DNA of 63,306 bases from Chelativorans sp. J32. GTDB lineage: Bacteria; Pseudomonadota; Alphaproteobacteria; Rhizobiales; Rhizobiaceae. The notes beneath the pieces were generated by a model, which was not told the DNA's origin, ran no database searches, and saw nothing but the letters and a program-made list of their open reading frames with translations. The position numbers and the translations under genes were made by a program. This document shows, piece after piece, positions 10,373 to 19,847 of the stretch. The stretch covers positions 1-63,306 of the forward strand of contig NZ_JAEQ01000024.1 of assembly GCF_000518985.1 (NCBI RefSeq), written 5' to 3'. Position 1 is the first letter of the stretch. The number at the start of each line of letters is the position of its first letter.

Positions 10373-11713
10373 ATGGCATCGGCAGCCGAGCAACTCGCCT
10401 CGAATTTGAATTTTGCGGCCTTCGCGAAAGCGGAGGACCTGAAGAAGCGCATCTGGTTCACGCTTGGCGCATTGCTCGTTTATCGCCTCGGCACCTATAT
10501 CCCCATGCCGGGGATCAATCCGGATGCCTTCGCGCAGGCTTTCCAGCAGCAGTCCGGCGGCGTGCTCGGCATGTTCAACATGTTCGCCGGTGGTGCCGTT
10601 GAGCGGATGGCGATCTTCGCATTGGGCATCATGCCCTACATCTCCGCTTCGATCATCATGCAGCTCCTGACCTCGGTTGTTCCCTCGTTGGAGCAGCTGA
10701 AGAAAGAGGGCGAGCAGGGCCGCAAGGTGATCAATCAGTACACGCGCTACGGCACCGTATTGCTTGCCACGGTTCAGGCTTACGGCATTGCGGTTGGCCT
10801 CGAAGGCGGTCAGAACATAGTGGCTGATCCCGGTTGGTTCTTCCGCATATCTGCCGTTATCACGCTTCTCGGCGGAACCATGTTCCTCATGTGGCTGGGC
10901 GAGCAGATTACAGCCCGGGGCATCGGCAACGGCATTTCGCTTATTATTTTCTCAGGTATCGTTGCCGGACTCCCGTCAGCCATTGGCGGCACGCTTGAGC
11001 TTGGGCGTACCGGTGCCATGTCTACCGGGCTGATCCTCGCCATAATCATTCTGGCAATCGTGGTGATCGCGGTGATCGTGTTCTTTGAGCGCGCGCAGCG
11101 CCGGCTTCTGATCCAGTATCCGAAGCGCCAGGTCGGCAATCGCATGTTTCAGGGTGATACGTCCCATCTGCCACTGAAGCTCAACACGGCTGGCGTGATC
11201 CCGCCGATCTTTGCCTCGTCGCTGCTTTTGCTGCCCGCTACCGTGGCGGGTTTTACGGACGCGACGCAGCTTCCCGGTTGGGCCAACACCATGCTCGCGA
11301 CGCTTGGCCATGGGCAGCCGCTCTACATGATCCTCTATGCTGGGCTGATCGTGTTCTTTGCCTTCTTCTACACCGCAATCGTGTTCAATCCGAAGGACAC
11401 TGCCGACCAGCTTAAGAAGCATTCGGGGTTCATTCCCGGCTATCGTCCCGGTGAACGTACGGCGGAGTATATCGATTATGTGCTGACCCGCATCACCGTG
11501 GTTGGCGCCATCTATCTCGTTCTGGTGTGCCTGCTTCCGGAGTTCCTGATTTCGGCTACTGGTGTGCCCTTCTATCTTGGCGGCACGTCTCTGCTTATCG
11601 TCGTGAGTGTGACGCTTGATACCGTCGCGCAGATACAGGGTCACCTGATCGCGCACCAATATGAAGGTTTGATCAAGAAGTCGAAGCTCCGGGGGGGCAA
11701 GAGAGGACGATGA
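10373..11713 (+). CDS. secY: Protein translocase subunit SecY
   Basis: The 446-aa channel subunit of SecYEG in the inner membrane. About ten hydrophobic segments can be seen, the first near residues 24-44 ([20 protein letters not shown]). Conserved elements include [20 protein letters not shown] before TM2, the cytoplasmic basic loop [18 protein letters not shown] (about residues 238-255), and the region around [20 protein letters not shown]. Start ATG 10373 follows GCGGAGAATACTTC. The TGA overlaps the adk ATG (ATGA at 11710), so secY and adk are co-translated. Confidence 0.98.
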   Translation: MASAAEQLASNLNFAAFAKAEDLKKRIWFTLGALLVYRLGTYIPMPGINPDAFAQAFQQQSGGVLGMFNMFAGGAVERMAIFALGIMPYISASIIMQLLTSVVPSLEQLKKEGEQGRKVINQYTRYGTVLLATVQAYGIAVGLEGGQNIVADPGWFFRISAVITLLGGTMFLMWLGEQITARGIGNGISLIIFSGIVAGLPSAIGGTLELGRTGAMSTGLILAIIILAIVVIAVIVFFERAQRRLLIQYPKRQVGNRMFQGDTSHLPLKLNTAGVIPPIFASSLLLLPATVAGFTDATQLPGWANTMLATLGHGQPLYMILYAGLIVFFAFFYTAIVFNPKDTADQLKKHSGFIPGYRPGERTAEYIDYVLTRITVVGAIYLVLVCLLPEFLISATGVPFYLGGTSLLIVVSVTLDTVAQIQGHLIAHQYEGLIKKSKLRGGKRGR

Positions 11714-12294
11714 GGCTCATACTTCTTGGCCCGCCGGGGGCGGGCAAGGGAACGCAGGCACAGATCCTGGTCAAGAAGCTGAACATCCCGCAACTATCGA
11801 CAGGCGATATGCTGCGTGCCGCAGTGAAGGCGGAGACGGAGATCGGCAAGAAGGCGAAGGCCGTCATGGATGCCGGCGAACTGGTTTCAGACGCGATCGT
11901 AAATGCGATCGTTGCGGAGCGGATCGACCAGCCTGATTGTGCGGCCGGTTTCATCCTGGATGGTTATCCCCGCACGCTGGTTCAAGCAGACGCGGTTGAA
12001 GCCATGCTCGCCGAGCGGGGACTGGCTCTCGATGCGGTGATCGAACTGGTGGTTGACGACAGGGCGCTGGTCGGCCGGATCGCGAAGCGTGCGGACGAGG
12101 CGAGGGCTTCCGGACAGCCGGTGCGCAAGGACGATAATCCCGAAGTTTTCGAGGAGCGTCTGCGCGAATACTACAAGAAGACAGCCCCGCTGACCGGCTA
12201 TTACTATGCCAAGGGTCTGTTGCAATATGTCGACGGGATGGCCTCCATTGATGAGGTCACCCGGCAGATCGAAAACATATTGGACAAGCGCTGA
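11710..12294 (+). CDS. adk: Adenylate kinase
   Basis: Catalyses ATP + AMP to 2 ADP in the cytoplasm. The 194-aa protein begins [20 protein letters not shown], with the P-loop at residues 7-15. The AMP-binding segment ([20 protein letters not shown], about 34-53) and FILDGYPRT (about 81-89) are intact. It is the short-LID form without a zinc-finger lid, common in alphaproteobacteria. Start overlaps secY by four bases; the secY-adk pairing is widely conserved. Confidence 0.98.
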   Translation: MRLILLGPPGAGKGTQAQILVKKLNIPQLSTGDMLRAAVKAETEIGKKAKAVMDAGELVSDAIVNAIVAERIDQPDCAAGFILDGYPRTLVQADAVEAMLAERGLALDAVIELVVDDRALVGRIAKRADEARASGQPVRKDDNPEVFEERLREYYKKTAPLTGYYYAKGLLQYVDGMASIDEVTRQIENILDKR

Positions 12295-12328
12295 GCTGTG
12301 GCAGGCGCCTTATCGGACGATCCCGGCG

Positions 12329-12357
12329 GTTGACGCTGGGCCCGTTATCGACTATAG
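12329..12357 (+). promoter_or_regulatory. Candidate sigma-70 promoter for rpsM-rpsK-rpoA-rplQ
   Basis: GTTGAC (12329-12334) and CTATAG (12352-12357) are 17 nt apart; each differs from the rhizobial housekeeping pattern CTTGAC-N17-CTATAT at one position. In the E. coli register this reads TTGACG-N17-TATAGC. It lies 35 nt after adk and about 145 nt before rpsM. A hairpin-forming segment, AGCCGGGCC then GGCTCGGCT, follows around 12382-12405. Predicted from sequence only. Confidence 0.5.
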
Positions 12358-12501
12358 CGGCGCATCTCCTGGAGAGACGTTGCTAGCCGGGCCTTTTGGG
12401 CTCGGCTTCATTGTTGAGATGAAATGCTCGCAAGGGCCGGCCTCCACCGGACGCGGGCGATAACCAAGCGCCGACCATGGTCGGCCCACATGGAGAAGAT
12501 G

Positions 12502-12870
12502 ATGGCCCGTATTGCAGGCGTCAACATACCGACCAACAAGCGCGTGATCATTGCGCTGCAGTATATTCATGGCATCGGGCCGAAGCTCGCCCGCGAGATC
12601 GTGACGAAGGTGGGCATCCCCGAGGATCGTCGTGTGCACCAGCTGACCGATGCTGAGGTGCTGGCGATCCGCGAGACGATCGACCGGGATTATCAGGTGG
12701 AAGGTGACCTGCGTCGCGAAGTTTCGATGAACATCAAGCGGTTGATGGATCTCGGCAGCTATCGTGGCCTGCGCCACCGTCGTTCGCTCCCCGTTCGCGG
12801 GCAGCGTACGCATACGAATGCCCGTACCCGCAAGGGACCGGCCAAGCCGATTGCCGGCAAGAAGAAGTAA
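12502..12870 (+). CDS. rpsM: 30S ribosomal protein S13
   Basis: A 122-aa head protein contacting P-site tRNA and bridge B1. Start set at ATG 12502 ([20 protein letters not shown]), preceded by GGAGAAGATG; longer in-frame openings back to 12424 lack support. The helix-hairpin-helix region [18 protein letters not shown] and the C-terminal [20 protein letters not shown] are diagnostic. First gene of the alpha operon. Confidence 0.98.
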   Translation: MARIAGVNIPTNKRVIIALQYIHGIGPKLAREIVTKVGIPEDRRVHQLTDAEVLAIRETIDRDYQVEGDLRREVSMNIKRLMDLGSYRGLRHRRSLPVRGQRTHTNARTRKGPAKPIAGKKK

Positions 12871-12963
12871 GATTCGCGGAAAGCAAGGCAGGTTCTCCTG
12901 CCTTGCGGACCAGGTGGAGCCGCTGGAATTACGGCGGTGTAGAGATCGACTGAAAGGAAGAAT

Positions 12964-13353
12964 ATGGCCAAGGAAGCCGCACGCGTTCGTCGTCGTGAGC
13001 GCAAGAACATTTCGTCGGGTGTCGCGCACGTCAACTCGACCTTCAACAACACCATGATCACCATCACGGACGCCCAGGGCAATGCGATTGCCTGGTCTTC
13101 GGCCGGTGCTCAGGGCTTCAAGGGGTCGCGCAAGTCGACGCCCTTCGCGGCCCAGGTTGCTGCTGAGGATTGCGCTCGCAAGGCGCAGGAGCATGGCATG
13201 CGGACGCTTGAGGTCGAAGTTTCCGGTCCGGGTTCGGGTCGTGAATCCGCCCTTCGCGCCTTGCAGGCGGCGGGCTTCACCATTACCTCCATCCGTGATG
13301 TGACCCCCATCCCGCATAACGGATGCCGCCCGCGCAAGAAGCGCCGGGTCTAA
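12964..13353 (+). CDS. rpsK: 30S ribosomal protein S11
   Basis: A 129-aa platform protein at the mRNA exit site. Motifs [20 protein letters not shown] (about residues 21-40) and [18 protein letters not shown], and the terminal [15 protein letters not shown], are canonical. GAAAGGAAGAAT precedes the ATG. A 94-nt gap with an inverted repeat separates it from rpoA. Confidence 0.98.
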   Translation: MAKEAARVRRRERKNISSGVAHVNSTFNNTMITITDAQGNAIAWSSAGAQGFKGSRKSTPFAAQVAAEDCARKAQEHGMRTLEVEVSGPGSGRESALRALQAAGFTITSIRDVTPIPHNGCRPRKKRRV

Positions 13354-13403
13354 AACTATTTGCCGTACGAGCGCTTCGACGCTCCTCTGCGGTTTCCAGA
13401 ACG

Positions 13404-13428
13404 CCCGCCACGATTGGATGGTGGCGGG
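13404..13428 (+). other. Hairpin between rpsK and rpoA
   Basis: CCCGCCAC (13404-13411) pairs with GTGGCGGG (13421-13428) around a 9-nt loop, ending about 20 nt before the rpoA start. It is not followed by a T tract. It may affect rpoA translation or mRNA processing; no function is shown. Confidence 0.4.
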
Positions 13429-13447
13429 GTAACGGAAGGAAAAATCC

Positions 13448-14458
13448 ATGATCCAGAAAAACTGGCAGGAACTCATCAAGCCTAACAAGATCGAGTTCAC
13501 GTCGAAGGGTCGTACTCAGACGACCCTCGTGGCCGAACCGCTTGAGCGTGGCTTCGGTCTTACTCTCGGAAACGCGCTGCGCCGCGTTCTGCTCTCATCG
13601 CTTCGCGGCGCGGCTGTTACCGCCGTGCAGATCGATGGCGTGCTGCACGAGTTCTCCTCGATCGCCGGTGTGCGCGAAGATGTTACCGACATCGTGCTCA
13701 ACATCAAGGAAATCGCCATCAAGATGGAAGGCGATGGCCCCAAGCGCATGGTTGTGCGCAAGCAGGGTCCGGGCGTGGTCACCGCCGGTGACATCCAGAC
13801 GGTCGGCGATGTCGAGATTTTGAACCCTGACCACGTGATCTGCACGCTCGACCAGGGCGCCGAGATCCGCATGGAGTTCACGGTCAACACCGGCAAGGGC
13901 TACGTGCCGGCCGACCGCAATCGCGCCGAGGATGCGCCGATCGGCCTGATCCCGGTCGACAGCCTCTACTCGCCGGTCAAGAAGGTCTCCTACAAGGTTG
14001 AGAACACCCGTGAGGGTCAGGTTCTCGACTATGACAAGCTGACCATGACCATCGAGACGGATGGTTCCGTCACGGGCGAGGACGCAGTGGCTTTCGCCGC
14101 GCGCATTCTCCAGGACCAGCTGGGCCTCTTCGTGAATTTCGAGGAGCCGCAGAAGGAAGCGCCGGCCGAGCAGGTCACGGAACTCGCCTTCAACCCGGCT
14201 CTCCTCAAGAAAGTGGACGAGCTGGAGCTTTCCGTTCGTTCCGCCAACTGCCTCAAGAACGACAACATCGTTTATATCGGCGATCTGATCCAGAAGACGG
14301 AAGCCGAGATGCTGCGTACGCCGAATTTCGGCCGCAAGTCGCTCAACGAGATCAAGGAAGTGCTGGCGTCGATGGGGCTTCACCTCGGCATGGAAGTGCC
14401 GGATTGGCCGCCGGACAACATCGAAGAGCTCGCCAAGCGCTACGAAGACCAGTATTGA
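13448..14458 (+). CDS. rpoA: RNA polymerase alpha subunit
   Basis: A 336-aa subunit that dimerises to nucleate RNA polymerase. The N-terminal domain (about residues 1-230) has [20 protein letters not shown] and [20 protein letters not shown]; the C-terminal domain (about 255-320) has [20 protein letters not shown] and [19 protein letters not shown], the activator and UP-element binding module. Length fits alphaproteobacteria. GGAAGGAAAAATCC precedes the ATG. Confidence 0.98.
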   Translation: MIQKNWQELIKPNKIEFTSKGRTQTTLVAEPLERGFGLTLGNALRRVLLSSLRGAAVTAVQIDGVLHEFSSIAGVREDVTDIVLNIKEIAIKMEGDGPKRMVVRKQGPGVVTAGDIQTVGDVEILNPDHVICTLDQGAEIRMEFTVNTGKGYVPADRNRAEDAPIGLIPVDSLYSPVKKVSYKVENTREGQVLDYDKLTMTIETDGSVTGEDAVAFAARILQDQLGLFVNFEEPQKEAPAEQVTELAFNPALLKKVDELELSVRSANCLKNDNIVYIGDLIQKTEAEMLRTPNFGRKSLNEIKEVLASMGLHLGMEVPDWPPDNIEELAKRYEDQY

Positions 14459-14498
14459 CCCCTCCGGGCGCGCCCGAAGGAATTGAAGGAGATAAGCC

Positions 14499-14930
14499 AT
14501 GCGTCACGGGAAAGCCGGCCGCAAGCTCAACCGGACCTCTAGCCATCGTAAGGCCATGTTCGCAAATATGGCGGCCTCGCTCATCGAGCATGAGCAGATC
14601 GTCACCACCTTGCCCAAGGCCAAGGAACTTCGGCCGATCGTCGAGAAGCTGATCACGCTCGGCAAGCGTGGGGATTTGCACGCCCGGCGTCAGGCGATCT
14701 CGGCCATTCGTGACGAGAATCTCGTGCGGCGCCTATTCGACACGGTTGCTCCGCGCTACGCTTCCCGCAACGGCGGCTACACGCGGATCATGAAGGCGGG
14801 TTTCCGCCACGGCGACAATGCCCCTATGGCCGTGATCGAGTTCGTCGATCGCGATACCTCTGCCAAGGGTGCGGCCGATCGTGCCCGCGTCGAGGCTGAG
14901 GCAGCCAATGAGGAAGCTGAGGCGGCATAA
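14499..14930 (+). CDS. rplQ: 50S ribosomal protein L17
   Basis: A 143-aa 50S protein at the tunnel exit. [20 protein letters not shown] and [20 protein letters not shown] are the family signature. The acidic Ala/Glu-rich tail ([12 protein letters not shown]) is typical of the class. Last gene of the alpha operon; a strong terminator lies 21 nt after the stop. Confidence 0.98.
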   Translation: MRHGKAGRKLNRTSSHRKAMFANMAASLIEHEQIVTTLPKAKELRPIVEKLITLGKRGDLHARRQAISAIRDENLVRRLFDTVAPRYASRNGGYTRIMKAGFRHGDNAPMAVIEFVDRDTSAKGAADRARVEAEAANEEAEAA

Positions 14931-14951
14931 TCTCGGACCGCTGTTCCAGAT

Positions 14952-14979
14952 AAAAAAGGGGCCGTTCGGCCCCTTTTTT
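14952..14979 (+). terminator. Rho-independent terminator of the ribosomal gene cluster
   Basis: AAAAAAGGGGCCG (14952-14964) pairs with CGGCCCCTTTTTT (14967-14979) across a TT turn; the GC core of seven pairs is flanked by A6 and T7 tracts. It is therefore usable in both directions. It ends the rpsM-rpsK-rpoA-rplQ transcription unit. Confidence 0.88.
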
Positions 14980-15273
14980 TGCGGTGTGAATGGAGCGGGA
15001 TTCCGCGCCATGGGCCGGCTGCGGAAGCTCAGGCCTGATCAGCTTGGAAACGCCGCCTTCGCCATCACGACGGGCGCGCATCAAAGTTCGGAGCGTAAGG
15101 ATAGTGCTCCTAAGGTAGCCGAAGACATGCGGCCCGCTGCTCTTCTGATCTCAACATTGGTTGTTCCCGGGTGATCTTGCGACAAGCCAATCGCGAATCT
15201 TCTCACCCGGACGTGAGTTTCAGTTGTAGCGGGGAACAGGGCATGATCACGTCGCTATTGGTGAGAGCCTCAC
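14980..15273 (+). other. Intergenic stretch, no gene recognised
   Basis: About 290 nt between the rplQ terminator and the histidine phosphatase gene. Short open frames exist in several phases but none has a plausible product or ribosome binding site. I see no clear promoter, repeat or RNA structure beyond the flanking terminator. Possibly a decayed sequence next to inserted genes. Confidence 0.4.
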
Positions 15274-15909
15274 ATGTTTTTGCGCAATCTAAATTCACTG
15301 AATATGAGGGCGCTTCTGAAATTTCTGGCCCCGTATTCCTGTTCATGCCTTCTTCTTGCTTTCGCTGGCTCCGCCGCGCAGGGTAAGGAGACGCTGGTTT
15401 TTTTCCGCCATGCCGAGAAGCCGGCCCGGGAAATTGGGCAGATCGACTGCAAAGGCCTGAATCGAGCTCTGGCATTGAGCAAGGCGCTGGCACACTTCGG
15501 TACGCCTGATGCGATCTTTGCCCCCAACCCGAGCGTGAAAATCTCAGATCGGCAGGGCGGCCATTATTACTATTTTCGCCCTCTGGCGACCGTGCTCCCT
15601 CTGGCGATTCAACTGGGCCAAACGGTCGACATCACCTACGGTTTCACCGAAATAGACAAGCTCAAGACCGCATTATTGGATCCTAAGTACAAAAATTCAC
15701 TGCTGTTTGTCGCCTGGGAGCACAAGAAGCTCGACCAGTTGGTGCGTAACATCATCAAGGACGGCGGAGGTGACCCTGTCGTGGTGCCCTCCTGGCCAGA
15801 AGACGACTACGATACTGTCTTCGTGGTCGAGATCGATTCGATGGGCGACGCTTCCTTCCGGAAGCAAAAAGAAGGAATCACCGGACTGAGCGACTCCTGC
15901 CCACAGTAA
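15274..15909 (+). CDS. Exported histidine phosphatase family protein
   Basis: A 211-aa member of the phosphoglycerate-mutase-like histidine phosphatase superfamily; the substrate is unknown. The catalytic RHAEK motif (Arg45, His46) is present, and WEH near residues 148-150 supplies the second active-site histidine. An N-terminal hydrophobic segment (FLAPYSCSCLLLAFAGSAAQ, about 17-36) looks like a signal peptide with a Cys-containing core, so the protein is probably periplasmic. A start at ATG 15304 would give a more standard signal sequence; neither start has a strong ribosome binding site. The gene is A+T-richer than its surroundings (15661-15720 is 27/60 G+C) and sits between ribosomal and protease genes, suggesting a later insertion. 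Confidence 0.8.
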   Translation: MFLRNLNSLNMRALLKFLAPYSCSCLLLAFAGSAAQGKETLVFFRHAEKPAREIGQIDCKGLNRALALSKALAHFGTPDAIFAPNPSVKISDRQGGHYYYFRPLATVLPLAIQLGQTVDITYGFTEIDKLKTALLDPKYKNSLLFVAWEHKKLDQLVRNIIKDGGGDPVVVPSWPEDDYDTVFVVEIDSMGDASFRKQKEGITGLSDSCPQ

Positions 15910-16036
15910 TAGCGCGCCTCCTTGCGACCCGCAGTGCGCTGGGAGCGGTGTTATCTAGATCGAAGTTGTTAAATCATGAGAAACAGCCTTTAGGCCGTTC
16001 TTTCGCACGCCAAAACCGGGGATGGGAGCTTACGAG

Positions 16037-16387
16037 TTAGCCGATCGGTCCTTTGAAGATGAAGAAGGCGCCGAGGCAGATCAGCGCAAAGCCGATGGCG
16101 TGGTTGATCGTGAGCTGTTCGCCAAGGTAATAGACCGAGAACACGGCGAACACTGATAGCGTGATGACTTCCTGTATCGTTTTCAATTCAGCGGCGCTGT
16201 AGACGGTATGCCCGTAGCGGTTGGCGGGCACCGCGAAACAATATTCGACAAAAGCTATGCTCCAGCTCGCGAGAATCACGAGAGTGAGCGGTTTGCCTGT
16301 ATATTTCAGATGTCCGTACCAGGCGAAGGTCATGAATATGTTGGAGATGGCGAGCAGCAGGATTGGCGCCAGATAGGGAAGGGCCAT
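16037..16387 (-). CDS. DMT-superfamily small membrane protein (DUF486)
   Basis: A 116-aa protein with four hydrophobic helices (about residues 5-23, 32-50, 68-86 and 93-111), matching the compact DUF486 family placed in the drug/metabolite transporter superfamily. The typical features FMTFAWYGHLKY and ELKTIQEVITLSVFAVFSVY are visible. Start chosen at ATG 16387, preceded on this strand by GAGGAAGCTC; an upstream extension to 16456 is unsupported. Transport substrate is unknown. It converges on the phosphatase gene and diverges from the protease gene. Confidence 0.82.
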   Translation of the reverse strand: MALPYLAPILLLAISNIFMTFAWYGHLKYTGKPLTLVILASWSIAFVEYCFAVPANRYGHTVYSAAELKTIQEVITLSVFAVFSVYYLGEQLTINHAIGFALICLGAFFIFKGPIG

Positions 16388-16577
16388 GAGCTTCCTCGGT
16401 AAGGAGACGGTCAGAGTAAAAAGTTGGTGATGCGTGCGGATGGGGCCAGATAACAATCTAGATCATTAACGTAGTTTGATCATCTGGATTCTATACGCAG
16501 CTGGTGACGGCTTGAGCCTTTTCTTGTGCACAATCCTGTCCGATGATGCCGGCTGACAAGCCCAGGAGTTTGATGAA

Positions 16578-18050
16578 GTGCGTGTTTCTGTCGTCCGCCT
16601 GCTTTTGGTTCTCGGTGTGCTTGCCATGCCTGCTCATGCGCAGGACAGGCCAGCCGAATCGATAATGGATCCGCTGAAGCAGCTGCTTCGCGGCGGCCAG
16701 CAGCAAACTACCTCCGAATCCAATGGAGAGCAGCGGCGCATTCCCTTTAGCCAGCAGCAGATCCAGCTTTCCTTCGCGCCTTTGGTGAGTCAGGTGGCGC
16801 CGGCTGTCGTGAACGTCTACGCTTCCACGAGGGTCCAGGCGCGTTCGCCCTTTATGGGAGATCCCTTTTTCGAACGCTTCTTCAATTTTCCGCAGATGCC
16901 GCCGCGTGTGCAGTCCGCTTTGGGATCCGGCGTGCTCGTAGACCCTTCCGGCATCGTGGTGACGAACTACCATGTGATCCGTGAGGCTGATGAGGTAAAG
17001 GTTGCGCTTGCTGACGGCCGGGAGTTCGCGAGCGATATTCTTCTTAAGGATGAAGGATTGGACCTGGCCGTCCTCAAGATCGAAGCCTCGGAGGCGTTCC
17101 CGGCGGCAAAGCTCGGCGATTCTGAAGCGTTGCAGGTGGGTGACCTTGTCCTGGCGATCGGAAATCCTTTCGGTGTCGGTCAGACGACGACGAGCGGCAT
17201 CGTTTCCGCCGTGGCGCGCACGCTGGGCGGCATTTCCGATTTCGGCTATTTCATCCAGACGGATGCCGCTATCAATCCCGGAAATTCCGGCGGAGCTCTC
17301 ATTAATATGGCGGGCGAGGTCGTGGGGATCAACACGGCTATCTATAGTCGCTCCGGCGGGTCCATCGGCATTGGATTTGCCATTCCGGCGAATATCGTGC
17401 GCGCGGTAGTGGATTCCGCCAAGAGCGGCAAGGAATTTTTCGAGCGGCCCTATATCGGGGCAAGCTTTGACCGGGTGACGCCCAACATTGCGGAGGCGCT
17501 GGGTATGACAAGGCCGGCGGGCGCTCTCGTGACGAATGTCGCCCCGGATACGCCCGCCGCACAAGCGGGGCTCGAAAGCGGGGATGTGATTGTATCGATC
17601 GACGGAAAGTCGATCGATACTCCCGAGGCATTGGATTATCGCCTCACGACGGTGCCGATCGGCGAAACGGCAGAAATCAAGGTGCTGCGCAACGGCGAAG
17701 AATTGCAACTTTCCATGCCAGTGGAGCGGGCTCCCGAGGGCACGGGGCAGGAACTGGAACTCGGCGGCAATGGTCCTTTTGCAGGAGCCACGGTAGCAGA
17801 GCTTTCGCCGGCACTTGCTCAGCGCCTTCGTCTTCCCGTCACGGGGAAGGGCGTCGTCATCACCAGTTTGGCGCGCAACTCTCCCGCTGCGAGCATTGGG
17901 CTTTTGCCGGGGGATATCGTGCGTCAGCTCAATGGGGAGGACGTCACGAGCGCCGAGCAAATGAAGGCGCTGGCCGAAGCTGATGCTCGGTGGTGGCAGT
18001 TCACGATTGACCGGGGCGGACGCATCATCCGGCAGACAATGCGGTTCTGA
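16578..18050 (+). CDS. Periplasmic serine protease of the DegP/HtrA family, two PDZ domains
   Basis: A 490-aa trypsin-like envelope protease/chaperone. Signal peptide at residues 1-21 (LLLVLGVLAMPAHA). The catalytic triad is complete: His132 in TNYHV, Asp162 in LDLAV and Ser237 in PGNSGGAL. Two PDZ domains follow (about 290-375 and 395-480); the first contains ALVTNVAPDTPAAQAGLESG. Start is GTG 16578 with CAGGAG nine bases upstream. rarA starts 8 nt after its stop, so the two are probably co-transcribed. It could be named degP or degQ; the sequence does not decide which. Confidence 0.95.
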   Translation: MRVSVVRLLLVLGVLAMPAHAQDRPAESIMDPLKQLLRGGQQQTTSESNGEQRRIPFSQQQIQLSFAPLVSQVAPAVVNVYASTRVQARSPFMGDPFFERFFNFPQMPPRVQSALGSGVLVDPSGIVVTNYHVIREADEVKVALADGREFASDILLKDEGLDLAVLKIEASEAFPAAKLGDSEALQVGDLVLAIGNPFGVGQTTTSGIVSAVARTLGGISDFGYFIQTDAAINPGNSGGALINMAGEVVGINTAIYSRSGGSIGIGFAIPANIVRAVVDSAKSGKEFFERPYIGASFDRVTPNIAEALGMTRPAGALVTNVAPDTPAAQAGLESGDVIVSIDGKSIDTPEALDYRLTTVPIGETAEIKVLRNGEELQLSMPVERAPEGTGQELELGGNGPFAGATVAELSPALAQRLRLPVTGKGVVITSLARNSPAASIGLLPGDIVRQLNGEDVTSAEQMKALAEADARWWQFTIDRGGRIIRQTMRF

Positions 18051-18057
18051 TCGAATT

Positions 18058-19377
18058 ATGGGTGATCTCTTCAACAGGAGCGAATCCGGACCGGTCCCTG
18101 ACGTTGGTAAGCCGCTCGCCGACAGGTTGCGGCCGAAACGACTGGATGAGGTGGTGGGTCAGGAGCATCTGACGGGACCAGAAGGAGCGCTCACGCGCAT
18201 GATCCGCTCGGGCTCCCTTGGTTCGCTGATTTTCTGGGGGCCGCCGGGCACGGGGAAGACGACCGTTGCGCGCCTGCTTGCGGGCGCGACTTCGATGGCG
18301 TTCGAACAGATCTCCGCGATCTTTTCCGGTGTCGCGGATCTGAAGAAGGTTTTCGAGGCGGCCCGTTTGCGCCGCAGCCAGGGGCGTCAAACCCTGTTGT
18401 TTGTGGACGAGATCCACCGTTTCAACCGCGCCCAGCAGGATTCCTTTCTGCCAGTGATGGAAGATGGAACGGTGGTGCTTGTGGGCGCGACGACCGAAAA
18501 CCCTTCTTTCGAGCTGAATGCCGCGCTTCTTTCGCGAGCCCGCGTCCTTGTCTTCCACTCTCTTGAGGCTGATAGCCTGGAGCGTCTCCTTCAGCGCGCC
18601 GAAACGGTCGAAGGGCGGCCTTTGCCCTTGGATAGCGAGGCGTGGGCGGTTTTGCTGCGCATGGCCGACGGAGATGGAAGGGCGGTGCTCACGCTGGCGG
18701 AGGAAGTCTGGCGTGCCGTGCAGGAAGGAGAGGTCTTCGACGCAGAAACCCTGCAGCGCATCGTCCAGCGGCGGGCACCGATCTACGACAAAAGCCAGGA
18801 CGGCCATTACAACCTGATATCCGCTTTGCACAAATCGGTTCGCGGTTCTGACCCGGATGCTGCGCTTTACTATCTTGCCCGCATGCTCGATGCGGGTGAG
18901 GATCCACTCTATCTTGGGCGAAGGCTCGTGCGCATGGCTGTCGAGGACATTGGCCTTGCGGATCCGCAGGCACTGGTGATCGCGAACGCCGCCAAGGACG
19001 CCTATGATTATCTGGGTTCTCCCGAAGGTGAGCTCGCCCTAGCCCAGGCCTGCGTCTATCTCGCTACTGCGCCGAAATCGAACGCCGTCTACACTGCGTT
19101 CAAGGCAGCGATGGGCTCGGCGAAGGAGCACGGTTCGCTGCTTCCACCCAGACATATCCTGAACGCGCCAACGAAGCTCATGAAGGAGACGGGCTACGGC
19201 TCCGGCTATCAATACGATCATGACATGCCGGATGCCTTCTCCGGGCAGGATTACTTTCCCGAGGCCATGGGGCGGAAGACCTTTTACGACCCGCCCGACC
19301 GCGGGTTCGAAAGGGAAATCCGCAAGAGGCTTGATTATTGGGCGAAACTTCGGCGGGAGCGGCAGGACGGCAACTGA
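18058..19377 (+). CDS. rarA: Replication-associated recombination protein A (AAA+ ATPase)
   Basis: A 439-aa homologue of RarA/MgsA (eukaryotic WRNIP1), acting at stalled replication forks with the clamp loader and SSB. Walker [16 protein letters not shown] is at about residues 61-75, Walker [12 protein letters not shown] at about 115-125, sensor 1 [20 protein letters not shown] follows. The C-terminal part ([19 protein letters not shown]) is the family-specific tetramerisation region. Start at ATG 18058 gives MGDLFNRSE; an in-frame opening from 17983 would overlap the protease gene and is not needed. Confidence 0.96.
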   Translation: MGDLFNRSESGPVPDVGKPLADRLRPKRLDEVVGQEHLTGPEGALTRMIRSGSLGSLIFWGPPGTGKTTVARLLAGATSMAFEQISAIFSGVADLKKVFEAARLRRSQGRQTLLFVDEIHRFNRAQQDSFLPVMEDGTVVLVGATTENPSFELNAALLSRARVLVFHSLEADSLERLLQRAETVEGRPLPLDSEAWAVLLRMADGDGRAVLTLAEEVWRAVQEGEVFDAETLQRIVQRRAPIYDKSQDGHYNLISALHKSVRGSDPDAALYYLARMLDAGEDPLYLGRRLVRMAVEDIGLADPQALVIANAAKDAYDYLGSPEGELALAQACVYLATAPKSNAVYTAFKAAMGSAKEHGSLLPPRHILNAPTKLMKETGYGSGYQYDHDMPDAFSGQDYFPEAMGRKTFYDPPDRGFEREIRKRLDYWAKLRRERQDGN

Positions 19378-19439
19378 CCGGGTATGCATTTTTTTGACGA
19401 TTCGCTCCTGATCGTTTGAAGGCAAAGGAAAAAAAGGGC

Positions 19440-19817
19440 TTGTACCACCTGCTGCTCGTTTGTGTTGGCGGTGCGTTGGGTGCAGGTATGCGCCATCTGA
19501 GCACGTCGGCGGTGGCTCGCTTCGTGGGCATTGCGTTCCCATGGGGTACGCTGGCGGTCAATTTGGTGGGCTGTCTCGCTATGGGTCTGCTTGTCGGTAT
19601 CCTCGCCCGGAAATTAGGCGTTCCCCACGAAATCCGGCTCTTTCTCGCCACCGGCGTGCTGGGCGGTTTCACCACTTTTTCCGCCTTCTCTCTTGATGTC
19701 GCGGTCCTCTGGGAGCGAGGCGCACAAATAGCGGCGCTGAGCTATGTGTTGGCGAGCGTCGCTGGTTCGATCCTGGCACTCTTCGGTGGATTGTGGCTCG
19801 CAAGAAGCATGCTGTGA
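19440..19817 (+). CDS. crcB: Fluoride ion channel CrcB/Fluc
   Basis: A roughly 125-aa four-helix membrane protein that exports fluoride as a dual-topology dimer. Family motifs are GGALGAGMRH, GTLAVNLVGC and TTFSAFSLD, the last forming the Phe-box/central break region. Start set at TTG 19440 (MYHLLLVCVGG) because AAGGAA lies nine bases upstream; an alternative in-frame TTG at 19416 would add a basic peptide but lacks a ribosome binding site. No fluoride riboswitch fits in the short gap after rarA. Confidence 0.92.
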   Translation: MYHLLLVCVGGALGAGMRHLSTSAVARFVGIAFPWGTLAVNLVGCLAMGLLVGILARKLGVPHEIRLFLATGVLGGFTTFSAFSLDVAVLWERGAQIAALSYVLASVAGSILALFGGLWLARSML

Positions 19818-19847
19818 TGCTATTGCCGGCCTCGAAACGGTGAAGAG

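Noticed and set aside
16491-18074. A 527-codon minus-strand frame opposite the protease gene
   Set aside because: The plus-strand gene has a signal peptide, catalytic triad and two PDZ domains; the opposite frame has none of these.
19378-19439. Fluoride riboswitch upstream of crcB
   Set aside because: The rarA-crcB gap is about 60 nt and lacks the conserved core and pseudoknot pattern.
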